The notes beneath the pieces are model-generated. The model had not been told where the DNA came from, did no database searches, and was given only the letters and a program-made list of their open reading frames with translations. From an uncultured Actinomyces sp. (GTDB taxonomy: Bacteria > Actinomycetota > Actinomycetes > Actinomycetales > Actinomycetaceae), in the NCBI GenBank assembly GCA_938041695.1, contig CALISI010000077.1, positions 1 to 51,285 on the forward strand: a stretch of DNA of 51,285 nucleotides, given 5' to 3'. Positions 17,149-25,585 of this stretch are shown in pieces. Position 1 is the first letter of the stretch; every line of letters begins with the position of its first letter. A program made the translations under genes and the position numbers.

Positions 17149-17759
17149 ATGCAGGCTCTTTCCCGGTGGTGGAAGAACTTCGAAACCAAACACACGACGG
17201 TTGCCCAGTTCATCGTCTTTTTTGTCCTGTCCAACGGCATTACGGTCCTGCAGCTGATCCTCATGCCTGCCTTTAAGGCGTTGTTTGGATACACGAATCT
17301 TGTCGACACGGCGTTCCAATTCCTGCCCGTCGGCGTCTCGCACGGACACACGGTCTTCCTCTTCGACTAACCGGCAGGCTCAATGTCGGTCGGGGGTGGC
17401 GGCGGCCTCGCGTATTTCCTATCGGTGGAGATCACCCTGCTGATCGCGTAGGTCATCAACTTCTTTGCGCAGCGCAACATCACCTTCAAATCCAACTCGT
17501 CCGTGGGCAAGGCGGCCTTCTGGTACGCGGTCGCCTACGTCGTCATCACGATCGCAGCCGCCGCCCTTCAGGTTCTCTACAAAGACCCGATCTACGCGTG
17601 GGCAATGTCGGTGATGGGCGTGGGCGGTGAGACCTTCGCCGATGTCGTCACGATGATCATCAACGCGGCGATCTCCTTCTGGGTCTTCTTCCCGATCTTT
17701 AAGGTGATTTTTAGCAGGAACCCTCGGAGGAGGACGCGCAGGACAGCGACGCACAGTAG
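17149..17759 (+). pseudogene. Disrupted GtrA-like membrane protein gene
   Basis: GtrA/DPMS-flippase-like protein, usually ~200 residues with four TM helices, which moves prenyl-linked sugars across the membrane for surface glycans. ATG 17149 follows AAAGGA. TAA at 17368-17370 interrupts VFLFD*PAGSMSVGGGGG and TAG at 17449-17451 interrupts EITLLIA*VINFFAQRNITF, both in one reading frame. Strong family-like sequence on both sides continues through FWVFFPIFKVIF. Near 17714-17717 the expected acidic tail (EPSEEDAQDSDAQ then TAG 17757-17759) is in another frame, suggesting one lost base. With these defects the gene should be inactive. It sits 44 nt after the GH3 remnant and just before an intact GT2 glycosyltransferase, a common partner of GtrA. 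Confidence 0.82.
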
Positions 17760-17790
17760 ACTACTGGCAGACTTCACGAGAGGAGACGCC

Positions 17791-18801
17791 ATGAGCGCGC
17801 CGCTGCTAACGGTGATCGTGCCCGCCTACAATTCCGAAGACTACCTTGATCGGGCGCTCACGACGCTCGTCGGCTACGGCGACGAACTCGAGGCGATCAT
17901 CGTCAACGACGGTTCGAAGGACCGCACCGCGGAAATTGCCGATGAGTGGGCCGCCCGCTACCCCTCTGTCAAGGTCATCCACCAGGACAACAAGGGGCAC
18001 GGTGGCGCCGTGAACGCCGGTCTCGCCGCCGCCACTGGCACACACGTGCGCGTCGTCGACTCCGACGACTGGCTGGACCGCCGCGCCACGAACGCTGTCC
18101 TCGACTTGTTGCGTGAGGAACGCGAGGCCGGGCGCAACCTCGACCTGCTCGTCACGAACTACGTCTACGACAAGCAGGGAAAATCTGTCAAGGCTGTCAT
18201 CCGCTACCGCAACGTTCTGCCTCGAGGCCGTACCTTCGGTTGGGCGGACCTGCGTCGGTGCCGCTACGACCAGTACCTCATGATGCACGCCCTGACGATG
18301 CGCACGGAGGTCGTGCGCGCGTCCGGCCTGGTGATGCCCGAGCACACGTTCTACGTGGACTACCTCTACTCGTTCGTGCCGCTGCCTTACATTTCCACGA
18401 TCCGTTACCTGGATGTGGACCTGTACCACTACTTCATCGGCCGCGATGACCAGTCCGTCAACGAGAAGGTCATGATCACGCGCCTGGATCAGCTGGCCCG
18501 CGTCAACGAGGCGATGACCCGTGCGCTGCCCCCGCGCGCCGAGGTCGAGGACAAGCTCTGGCGGTACATGGTCCACTACCTGCGTATTAACGCCGTCGTC
18601 TGCTCGGTCATGGCCCAGCTGTCGGGCACGCCCGAACACCTTGCCCTGAAGGAACAGATCTGGGAGACGATGGACCAGATCAACCCCGAGGCCACGGATC
18701 GCCTGCGCCAGGACCTGCTCGCTGGCCTCGTGCGCCACGCCTCCCCGAAGGTCGTTCGCGGCGGCTACAAGGTTGCGGCGGCTGTCCTCGGCTTCAACTA
18801 A
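17791..18801 (+). CDS. GT2-family glycosyltransferase
   Basis: Cytosolic GT-A fold glycosyltransferase of 336 residues. It opens with LLTVIVPAYNSEDYLDRAL, has IIVNDGSKDRTAEIAD (nucleotide-sugar Asp), NKGHGGAVNAGLAAATG and the DXD-like VVDSDDWLD. The C-terminal half is less conserved, without clear TM helices. The ATG at 17791 follows GAGAGGAG. A longer open frame reaches back to 17503 only because the broken GtrA gene lies in the same frame; that fusion is not a real start. Related pairs add sugars to cell-surface polymers; here the GtrA partner is disrupted, so the enzyme may lack its flippase. Donor and acceptor are unknown. Confidence 0.87.
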   Translation: MSAPLLTVIVPAYNSEDYLDRALTTLVGYGDELEAIIVNDGSKDRTAEIADEWAARYPSVKVIHQDNKGHGGAVNAGLAAATGTHVRVVDSDDWLDRRATNAVLDLLREEREAGRNLDLLVTNYVYDKQGKSVKAVIRYRNVLPRGRTFGWADLRRCRYDQYLMMHALTMRTEVVRASGLVMPEHTFYVDYLYSFVPLPYISTIRYLDVDLYHYFIGRDDQSVNEKVMITRLDQLARVNEAMTRALPPRAEVEDKLWRYMVHYLRINAVVCSVMAQLSGTPEHLALKEQIWETMDQINPEATDRLRQDLLAGLVRHASPKVVRGGYKVAAAVLGFN

Positions 18802-18810
18802 GAGGTGCCG

Positions 18811-19332
18811 TCAGCGTCCGGTGAGTACGAGCTCCGTCCGGTGGACGGTGAGGCGCTTGCCGATGAGCGGGTATTCCACGTCCTCTTCGCGGCTCTGCCA
18901 CGTAAAGCCGAGCTTTTCGGAGACCCGGCGCGACGCGTTGTTTCCGTCGAAGTACTTCAGGATGATCGTCGACACGCCCAGCTCCCGCGCGCGATCGATG
19001 ATGGAACGTCCAGCTTCCGTCGCATAACCGTTGCCCCAGTAGGGCGCGCCGATCCAGTATCCGATGTCAGCGACGGTGTCATCGGTCGTGTCTGGATCAA
19101 TGCGCAGCGCGATCGAGCCAACCAGTTCACCGGTCGACGCGAGCGTCACCGCGTAGCTGTCGCTCGCTACCAGGACGGTGGACAGTGCCTCGCGGGCGTC
19201 GTCGATGTGCTCGAAGGGCTTCCATCCGCACAGCATCCCGATGCGTGGATCGCGGGCCAGCTCGTAGAGCTCCGGTGCGTCCATATCGTTCCAAGGGCGC
19301 AAGCGCAAGCGCGGTGTGTCGATGATCGTCAT
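18811..19332 (-). CDS. GNAT family N-acetyltransferase (RimJ/RimL-like)
   Basis: A 173-residue acetyltransferase_3-type GNAT protein: TIIDTPRLRLRPWNDMD at the N-terminus, ELVGSIALRI, then the acetyl-CoA pocket region ADIGYWIGAPYWGNGYATEA and NASRRVSEKLGFTW. Family members acetylate protein N-termini or small amines. The ATG at 19332 overlaps the stop of the sensor kinase gene by 4 nt, so it is the last gene of the regulator-kinase-GNAT operon. Longer readings to 19455 run into the kinase gene and are not supported. Target unknown. Confidence 0.85.
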   Translation of the reverse strand: MTIIDTPRLRLRPWNDMDAPELYELARDPRIGMLCGWKPFEHIDDAREALSTVLVASDSYAVTLASTGELVGSIALRIDPDTTDDTVADIGYWIGAPYWGNGYATEAGRSIIDRARELGVSTIILKYFDGNNASRRVSEKLGFTWQSREEDVEYPLIGKRLTVHRTELVLTGR

Positions 19333-20702
19333 TCGTCCTCCTGGGGGTGTGTTGACGGAAGCAGGACTGTCAACGTGAACCAGTGGTCGGCCACGTCCGT
19401 GACCGCTTGCCCGCCGTACTTGCGGGCCGTCCACTGGATGGATTTGACGCCCCACCCGTGCCGGACGCTGTCGGGTTTGACCGTCGTCAGTCGCCCGTCG
19501 GCGTCTGTGTTGAGGCGACCATCGAACCAGTTGTCGACCCGGATGACCACCATCTGGCCCTGGCGGAAGAGCGCGAGCTTGATGAGGCGTTTGGCCGGAT
19601 CGTCGACGCGGCGCGAGGCCTCGATCGCGTTATCGAGCGCATTGCCGAAGAGCGTGGCGATATCCATCGACGACATGGTGCCCAGAAGCGCGCCGTCGAC
19701 AACCGCCGTGAAATTGATGTCGGCGGCTGCGCACGCGCGCCCCTTCGTGGTGAGGATAACGTCGAGAACAGCATTGCTACTGTGGTACTGCTGACCGATC
19801 TGCTCGATCGAGGATTCGAGTTCCGCAAATGAGGTGGCGGCGCGCTCCGGGTCCAGCTCTGCGCGAATTGCTGCGACCTGGTGCTTGAGGTCGTGGTGGG
19901 CACGTGCCACGTGTTCCATGTCCTCTTTAGCGGCCAGGTACTGATGGTGTTGGGCATCCAGGGAGGCCTGGATGGAAGCCAGCTCGCGCTCCGTCGTGCT
20001 CTGTTGGATGCGCTCAAACTGGGCGAAGAGAATCGCGTAGCCCGCCAGGTCAACAAGCGTACGGATGTAGAAGACCTCCCAGCCTGCGCGCCCAGAGAAC
20101 GGTGTCGCCGTCGAGATAAAACTGAGGTTGGACAGGGCGAAGAGAGAGATGCCGATGAATACCGCCGAGGCAAGGTCAGCGAGGCGCAAAAGGGGAAGCA
20201 TGCCCTGGCGAACGACGCGTCGCTCGAAGAAGTAGACGACGGCCAGACACGTCCCAGAAATAGCTGCATATTCGGCGACGGAGACCGGGTGCCAGAAGGG
20301 TTTGTCAGCGTGGGAGTAGACGACGACCTGCCAGGCCAGGGATGCAGCGAGTTCGGCCACGATGAAGGCGCGTGCGCTCATGTGGGTCACCCAGCGCCAG
20401 TCCAGTGCAGTTCCCAGGCGTATGACACTCCACATGAGACCGTAAGCCGTCATCATGCCGGGCACCCACAGGGACAGGGGAGCGTGGCGGAGCGCCTCCT
20501 GAGCACCGACGAGTACTGCGAGGCCACCGACTGCGGCGGTACCGAGACGCCAGCGGGGGACGGCAGTGTGTGGGTTCAGCGCGTTGCAGGACGCTGATCG
20601 CGCAACGACGACAACGTAGACGAGGGCGGCCCCCCACTCCGCGAGGGCAGTGTAGAGACGCGGGATGTCGGGCAGGGAGTCGAACACGTCAGTGGATCCC
20701 AC
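19329..20702 (-). CDS. GHKL sensor histidine kinase (AgrC/LytS-type)
   Basis: Membrane sensor kinase of 457 residues. The first ~230 residues form about six hydrophobic helices. A coiled coil (about 230-265) leads to the phosphoacceptor motif HHDLKHQ with His270. The ATPase domain has the N-box LFGNALDNAIEA (Asn354, Asn358) and a G-box region HGWGVKS, the GHKL form typical of quorum-sensing and cell-envelope kinases. The start is GTG at 20702, overlapping the response regulator gene by 14 nt. The kinase frame is intact although its cognate LytTR regulator is frameshifted, so it may now be orphaned. The signal is unknown; no peptide-pheromone gene was recognised nearby. Confidence 0.85.
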   Translation of the reverse strand: MGSTDVFDSLPDIPRLYTALAEWGAALVYVVVVARSASCNALNPHTAVPRWRLGTAAVGGLAVLVGAQEALRHAPLSLWVPGMMTAYGLMWSVIRLGTALDWRWVTHMSARAFIVAELAASLAWQVVVYSHADKPFWHPVSVAEYAAISGTCLAVVYFFERRVVRQGMLPLLRLADLASAVFIGISLFALSNLSFISTATPFSGRAGWEVFYIRTLVDLAGYAILFAQFERIQQSTTERELASIQASLDAQHHQYLAAKEDMEHVARAHHDLKHQVAAIRAELDPERAATSFAELESSIEQIGQQYHSSNAVLDVILTTKGRACAAADINFTAVVDGALLGTMSSMDIATLFGNALDNAIEASRRVDDPAKRLIKLALFRQGQMVVIRVDNWFDGRLNTDADGRLTTVKPDSVRHGWGVKSIQWTARKYGGQAVTDVADHWFTLTVLLPSTHPQEDE

Positions 20703-21389
20703 CCGCGAAACTTGCCAGCGCGCTCATGAAGGCCTTCTTGCGGGGCCGCGAGATACGCAGACGCTCCCCGCCGGACAACAGACACTCCTGGTCGGCCACG
20801 CCGCGCACATGGGCAAGATTGACGAGGTAGCAGGAGTTTGACCGGAAGAAATCATGACCGTCAAGCTGTTCCTCCATTGCTTTGAGAGATGAGGTAATGG
20901 AGTAGGTGTCTGAGGTGGTGTGGACGTCGAGGCGGTGCTTGATCGATTCAACGTAGACGATGTCAGCGACGTCGATGCGGTGCGTTGACGTTCCCGATTG
21001 GAGGAGGACACTGGCTCCGCGCCGCTTGGTGACGGCCTGAAGGCACCGTGACAGCTCCTGTGAGAACGCGAACCAGGGCAGGGGCTTCATGAGGTAGGAC
21101 AGTGCCCCCACCTGGTAGCCATGAATCGCGAACTGCGCAGCGGATGTGATGAAGACGAGGACGACCTCCTGGTCGACCTCGCGAATCGCCCGGGCAGCGG
21201 TCATACCATCCACGTTCGTCATCTGGATGTCCATGAGAATGATGTCGTAGACCGGCTTGTAGCCGCCGATAATCGCGCCGCCGTCCTGATGTCAAAGGTG
21301 ACGCCGTTTTCGTCGCTGTAGCGGGCAAGGTAGTCGGTGAGGAGTTGACGTGAGAGCGCCTCGTCCTCGACGACGGCAATACGCACCAT
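20689..21389 (-). pseudogene. LytTR-family response regulator, frameshifted in the receiver domain
   Basis: The gene starts at ATG 21389 after GGGAGGGG and reads MVRIAVVEDEALSRQLLTDY and ENGVTFDI, a receiver N-terminus with its acidic pocket. It then loses frame. From about 21284 another frame resumes with DGGAIIGGYKPVYDIILMD (phospho-Asp), then MKPLPWFAFSQELSRCL. The LytTR DNA-binding domain follows with DIVYVESIKHRL and FFRSNSCYLVNLAHVRGV. The two frames meet near 21284-21290, where 3n+1 bases are missing (about 10 by comparison with related proteins from memory). The downstream frame alone gives only a truncated protein from Met 21234 with no acidic pocket. In related systems the regulator would act with the overlapping kinase gene. 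Confidence 0.8.
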
Positions 21390-21550
21390 GACCCGCCCCT
21401 CCCTTATCGATCAGCTGATACGTACAAGGATAAATGAGCCGTTCCGTCGTGTTTGAGCGAGTCCACGCCACGGCCTCGTCAATCACATGCAGACGCACCC
21501 GCAGGTGGGGGCCGCTACCATTGACCTGACGACCGTGAAAGGGGAGTGGA

Positions 21551-22693
21551 GTGGATCTGCTCGTTGTTGGATCGGGCTTCTTTGGCCTGACGTTTGCCCG
21601 CGAGGCTGCGGAGCGATTCGGTATGAACGTGACCGTCATTGAGCGTCGCGACCACATCGGCGGCAACGCCTACTCGTCGATCGACGAGGCCACCGGCGTT
21701 GAGGTGCACCGCTACGGTACGCACCTGTTCCACACCTCGAACGAGCGCGTCTGGTCGTACGTCAACCGCTTCACCGCCTTTAACGACTACCGCCACCGCG
21801 TCTACGCCAACTACCGGGGCGTCGTCTACCCGCTGCCCATCAACCTGGGAACGATCAATCAGTTTTTTGGCGCGGCCTATTCCCCGGCCGAGGCCCGAGC
21901 GCTCATCGAAGAGCAGGCGGCGGAAATTACGGGAGAGCCCGGCAATCTTGAGGACAAGGCGATCAGTCTGATTGGTCGCCCCCTCTACGACGCCTTCATT
22001 GCGGGGTACACGGCCAAGCAGTGGCAGACGGATCCGCGTGAGCTGGCGGCGTCCATCATCACGCGTCTGCCCGTGCGATTCACCTACGAGAACCGCTATT
22101 TCCAGGATCGCTACGAGGGCCTGCCCGTGAATGGCTACGGCGCGTGGATCGCGAACATGGTCGACCATCCGCGCATCACCGTGCACACGGGTGTGGACTT
22201 CTTTGATGAATCCTCGCAGTTCTCGAAGGCAGCGACTGTCGGTCAAGTGCCCGTCGTCTACACGGGTGCCATCGACCGCTACTTCGACTACGAGGCGGGT
22301 GAGCTCGGCTGGCGCACCCTCGATTTCGAGACCGAGGTTGTCGACGTGCCTGACTACCAGGGCTGCTCGGTCATGAACTACTCGGATCGCGACGTTCCCT
22401 TCACGCGCATCCACGAGTTTGCTCACCTGCATCCCGAGCGGGATCGTAGCGGTGCGACCAACACGATCATCCAGCGCGAATACTCGCGATTCGCGCGCCC
22501 TGGCGACGAGCCCTACTATCCGATCGCATCGCCGTCGGACCGCTCGACGCTCGCCGCATACCGCGAGATGGCAGCGGGGGAGAAGAACGTCCTCTTCGGC
22601 GGACGCCTAGGCTCCTACCAGTACCTGGATATGCACATGGCGATTGCGTCGGCCCTCACCAAGGTCGACGAGGCCGTGGCCTCCTGGCGCTGA
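21551..22693 (+). CDS. glf: UDP-galactopyranose mutase
   Basis: FAD enzyme that converts UDP-galactopyranose to UDP-galactofuranose for cell-surface galactan. It has the FAD dinucleotide fold VVGSGFFGLTFAREAAE at the N-terminus, ERRDHIGGNAYS, YGTHLFHTSNERVW, the substrate lid region and FFGAAYSPAEAR. It ends in GGRLGSYQYLDMHMAI, the C-terminal FAD-contact motif. The 380-residue length is normal. GTG at 21551 follows GAAAGGGGAG, and a TACCAT box at 21516-21521 is a candidate -10. The gene is transcribed divergently from the disrupted LytTR regulator. The nearby GT2 and broken GtrA genes also suggest surface glycan work in this region. Confidence 0.95.
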   Translation: MDLLVVGSGFFGLTFAREAAERFGMNVTVIERRDHIGGNAYSSIDEATGVEVHRYGTHLFHTSNERVWSYVNRFTAFNDYRHRVYANYRGVVYPLPINLGTINQFFGAAYSPAEARALIEEQAAEITGEPGNLEDKAISLIGRPLYDAFIAGYTAKQWQTDPRELAASIITRLPVRFTYENRYFQDRYEGLPVNGYGAWIANMVDHPRITVHTGVDFFDESSQFSKAATVGQVPVVYTGAIDRYFDYEAGELGWRTLDFETEVVDVPDYQGCSVMNYSDRDVPFTRIHEFAHLHPERDRSGATNTIIQREYSRFARPGDEPYYPIASPSDRSTLAAYREMAAGEKNVLFGGRLGSYQYLDMHMAIASALTKVDEAVASWR

Positions 22694-22709
22694 TGGGTCT
22701 CCTTTTCAC

Positions 22710-23648
22710 ATGGTTTCGATCGTCTGGTCGGTCTTGTCGATCGCTCTCATCATCGGCGTCGGCTGGGTTGCTCGTCGTGGGGGTGTACTCGGCCCGGAGG
22801 CCGCAGGGACGCTCGCGTCGGCGACATATTGGGTCGCGAGCCCGGCGATGCTCTTCCACGCCATTGTCTCGACTGGGACCTCGGGAGTCTTCGGTGTTCC
22901 GCTCGCCGTGGCCGCCGCATCGGGTGTGGGCACCGCGCTGCTGTTCGCTTTCGTTGGCAGGTTCTTCCTGCGCCTGACACGCGGCGAAATCGCTTTGGGG
23001 GCCATGGCCTCGTCCCTGAATAACGGCGCGTACATCGGTATCCCGATCGCCGTCTATGTCCTGAACGACGCGTCCGCGGTCGTTCCCATCCTGGTGTTCC
23101 AGCTGGGTTTCTTTACGCCGATGTTCTTCGTTCTGGCCGACCTGGTGGGCTCCGGGCAGCGGCCATCGATTGTCGGCGTTGCGAGGGTCGTCGCGCGCAA
23201 CCCGATGGTCATCGCAGCGGTGTGCGGTTTCCTGTTTTCCGCTGTGGGGTGGCCGATGCCGACCCTCCTCGACGTGTCGACGTCCATGCTGGGGGCTGCC
23301 GCGCCCCCGATGATTCTTCTGTCGTTCGGTGCCTCGCTCGTGGATCGACGTTCTGCGTCCGGGGATTCCGGTATTGCTGCGACCGCCTGTGCCATCGTCG
23401 GCAAGCTTGCGCTTCAGCCCGCGATCGCGTGCGGCGTCGGAATGCTGCTCGGTTTGGCCGGTCCTGCGCTCATGTCGGTGACCATTATGGCGGCGCTGCC
23501 TTCCGCGCAGAACGCCTACATCGCTGCGACGCGTGCCAAGGCGGGGGAGCGGATCGCGCAGGGAACGGTCCTCGTGACGACCTTCGCGTCGCTGCCCGTC
23601 GTCGTTGGAATTGCCGCGCTTTTTCACGCCTTGGAGCTCGTGGACTAA
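22710..23648 (+). CDS. AEC family (auxin efflux carrier-like) transporter
   Basis: Membrane transporter of 312 residues with about ten hydrophobic helices in two halves. N-terminal VWSVLSIALIIGVGWVARRG with VLGPEAAGTLASATYWVASPA, the mid-protein SSLNNGAYIGIPIAVYVL and the C-terminal PSAQNAYIAATRA are marks of the AEC (TC 2.A.69) family, which moves carboxylic acids such as malate or malonate in bacteria. ATG 22710 is chosen because the earlier reading from 22644 overlaps glf and adds an Arg/Pro-rich stretch unlike the family. It lies 16 nt after glf and is probably cotranscribed. Substrate unknown. Confidence 0.85.
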   Translation: MVSIVWSVLSIALIIGVGWVARRGGVLGPEAAGTLASATYWVASPAMLFHAIVSTGTSGVFGVPLAVAAASGVGTALLFAFVGRFFLRLTRGEIALGAMASSLNNGAYIGIPIAVYVLNDASAVVPILVFQLGFFTPMFFVLADLVGSGQRPSIVGVARVVARNPMVIAAVCGFLFSAVGWPMPTLLDVSTSMLGAAAPPMILLSFGASLVDRRSASGDSGIAATACAIVGKLALQPAIACGVGMLLGLAGPALMSVTIMAALPSAQNAYIAATRAKAGERIAQGTVLVTTFASLPVVVGIAALFHALELVD

Positions 23649-23831
23649 CTGTTTCGTCCGTCGTTTGACGCTTTGTGTCCACCCTCGCTGCAGATTCCGT
23701 GTGCCAAGACTACGTAAAAAAGAGTGCAAAAACACGGTCTGTATCGTGGACTCTGGCTGACTTCCTGGTATATCAGTCCTAGTCTGGCTGGGAATTATCC
23801 CGTATAGACACGAATGCAAGGAATTCACTTC

Positions 23832-25418
23832 ATGTCATCCTCCGCATCCAAATCCGCGCCTCGCGCGCGCGACTCGTGGAGCGGCCAGACAGGCTTCCTC
23901 CTGGCAGCCATCGGCTCGGCCATCGGCCTGGGCAACATCTGGCGTTTCCCCGGCGTCTCCTACTCCAACGGCGGCGGCGCCTTCCTGGTCCCGTACCTCG
24001 TCGCGCTGGTTTTCGTCGGTATCCCCATGCTGTGGCTCGACTACGCGGTCGGCCACAAGTTCCGCGGTTCACCGCCGTGGGCGTTGCGCAAGATTATCGG
24101 AGGCGGCGAGTTCGTCGGCTGGTTCCAGACCTTCGTGTGCTTCGTCATCATGGTCTACTATGGCGCGGTCCTCGCGTGGGGCGTGCAGTACACGATCTAC
24201 TCGGTGAACGCGGCCTGGGGCGACGACCCGACGACGTTCTTCACTGATACGTTCCTGCAGGTTGTCCCGGGTGACACGTTCTCCTGGGCGCCCGCCTGGT
24301 CGGTGATGATCCCCCTCGCGCTTGTCTGGGTTCTCGTCCTCTTCGTGATCGGACGCGGCCTGTCCAAGGGCGTCGAGGCGGCCAACAAGGTCTTCCTCCC
24401 GCTGCTCGTCATCCTCTTCCTGGCGCTCGTCGTTCGCGCGCTCTTCCTGCCCGGTGCCGTCGAGGGCCTCAACGCCTTCTTCACCCCGAACTGGGCCGCG
24501 CTCGCCGATCCCAAGGTGTGGCTGGCCGCCTTCGCGCAGATCTTCTACTCGCTGTCCGTGGGCTTCGGTATCATGCTGACCTACGCCTCCTACCTGAAGC
24601 GCAAGTCGAACCTGACCGGTACGGCGCTCGTCGCCGGCTTCGCGAACTCTTCCTTCGAGATCCTCGCGGGCATTGGCGTCTTCAGCGCCGTTGGCTTCAT
24701 GGCGCACCAGGGCGGCGTGAGCGTCTCCGAGGTCGAGGGTCTGACCGGCCCAATCCTCTCCTTCGTGACCTTCCCGAAGATCATCTCGATGATGCCCGGC
24801 GGCCCGATTTTCGGCGTCCTCTTCTTCTCGTCGTTGGTTCTGGCCGGCGTCACCTCGCTGCTCTCTCTCCTCCAGGTCGTTTCCGGCGGCCTGCAGGACA
24901 AGTTCGGCTGGTCGCCCGCCCGCTCGGCGCTGGTCCTCGGTGTGCCCGCGACCGTCATTTCCCTGGTGCTTTTCGGTACCCGCTCGGGCCTGAACAACCT
25001 CGACATTGTCGACAACTTCATCAACTCGATTGGTGTCGTGTCCTCGGCGATCATGTTCGCCGTCCTGTGCGCGGTCGCCGGCCCCCGCCTCGGGGTGCTG
25101 CGCGCCCATCTCAACTCGGTGTCCAGTGTGAAGGTCCCCAAGCTCTGGGAGCCCCTCGTCGGCATCGTTATCCCGCTCGTTCTGTTCATCATGATGGCGA
25201 TGTCCATCGTCGATCTGCTGACGAACGGCTACGGCAAGTACCCGACGAGTTACGTGCTGATCTTCGGCTGGGGTTCCGTTGCGGTTGCAGTGGTCGCCGC
25301 CCTGATCCTCACGTTCATCCCGTGGAAGCATCGCCCGGTGGACACTCACGCGACGGTCGCTCAGATCCTCGCTGATGACACTGACGAAACCGCTTCGATT
25401 GAAGGAGGCGCCAAGTGA
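23832..25418 (+). CDS. metP: Sodium-dependent NSS-family transporter, MetP-like
   Basis: Neurotransmitter:sodium symporter family permease, 528 residues, about 11-12 TM helices. TM1 has SGQTGFLLAAIGSAIGLGNI-WRFP, with the unwound GSAIGLGN sodium and substrate site, followed by NGGGAFLVPYL; TM6 has YSLSVGFGIMLTYASYL. The ATG at 23832 is preferred (AAGGA nine nt before) over 23814. The downstream 53-residue membrane peptide overlaps it by GTGA, as in the methionine/alanine MetPS importer of Corynebacterium. Sodium-driven uptake of methionine and alanine is therefore inferred from family and pairing; specificity is not shown by sequence alone. Confidence 0.9.
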   Translation: MSSSASKSAPRARDSWSGQTGFLLAAIGSAIGLGNIWRFPGVSYSNGGGAFLVPYLVALVFVGIPMLWLDYAVGHKFRGSPPWALRKIIGGGEFVGWFQTFVCFVIMVYYGAVLAWGVQYTIYSVNAAWGDDPTTFFTDTFLQVVPGDTFSWAPAWSVMIPLALVWVLVLFVIGRGLSKGVEAANKVFLPLLVILFLALVVRALFLPGAVEGLNAFFTPNWAALADPKVWLAAFAQIFYSLSVGFGIMLTYASYLKRKSNLTGTALVAGFANSSFEILAGIGVFSAVGFMAHQGGVSVSEVEGLTGPILSFVTFPKIISMMPGGPIFGVLFFSSLVLAGVTSLLSLLQVVSGGLQDKFGWSPARSALVLGVPATVISLVLFGTRSGLNNLDIVDNFINSIGVVSSAIMFAVLCAVAGPRLGVLRAHLNSVSSVKVPKLWEPLVGIVIPLVLFIMMAMSIVDLLTNGYGKYPTSYVLIFGWGSVAVAVVAALILTFIPWKHRPVDTHATVAQILADDTDETASIEGGAK

Positions 25419-25576
25419 CCGCTCCCGCTATCGCCCTCATGATCCTGACGATTCTGCTCGTCTGGGGTGGCCTCGTCGCGTCCGTCGTCATGCTGCAGGT
25501 TCTTTCGGTCCCGTCGGACGAAGAGACCGAGGCCGCGCAGCGCGCTATCGAAGCCGCTGAAGCCGCGAAGCAGTAG
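25415..25576 (+). CDS. metS: MetS-like small subunit of the NSS methionine/alanine importer
   Basis: A 53-residue membrane peptide: one hydrophobic helix in ALMILTILLVWGGLVASVVM, then an acidic, Ala-rich cytoplasmic tail (DEETEAAQRAIEAAEAAKQ). GTG 25415 overlaps the transporter stop (GTGA) and follows a strong GAAGGAGG site. Small single-TM proteins in this position are the essential second subunit of MetPS in Corynebacterium glutamicum, where both are needed for uptake. Recognition rests on size, topology and coupling rather than long identity. Confidence 0.85.
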   Translation: MTAPAIALMILTILLVWGGLVASVVMLQVLSVPSDEETEAAQRAIEAAEAAKQ

Positions 25577-25585
25577 GGTGGCATC

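Noticed and set aside
17503..18801. Possible membrane domain fused to the GT2 glycosyltransferase
   Set aside because: The N-terminal part is the end of the broken GtrA-like gene in the same frame. The GT2 start at 17791 has its own Shine-Dalgarno and the linker sequence is not protein-like.
21405..21420. ATCAGCTGAT palindrome upstream of the LytTR gene as an operator
   Set aside because: A single 10-bp palindrome with no repeat or fit to a promoter; not enough to call a site.
23649..23831. SAM riboswitch or T-box before the MetP-like transporter
   Set aside because: The 183-nt leader shows no recognisable SAM or T-box core stems; only short dyads are visible.
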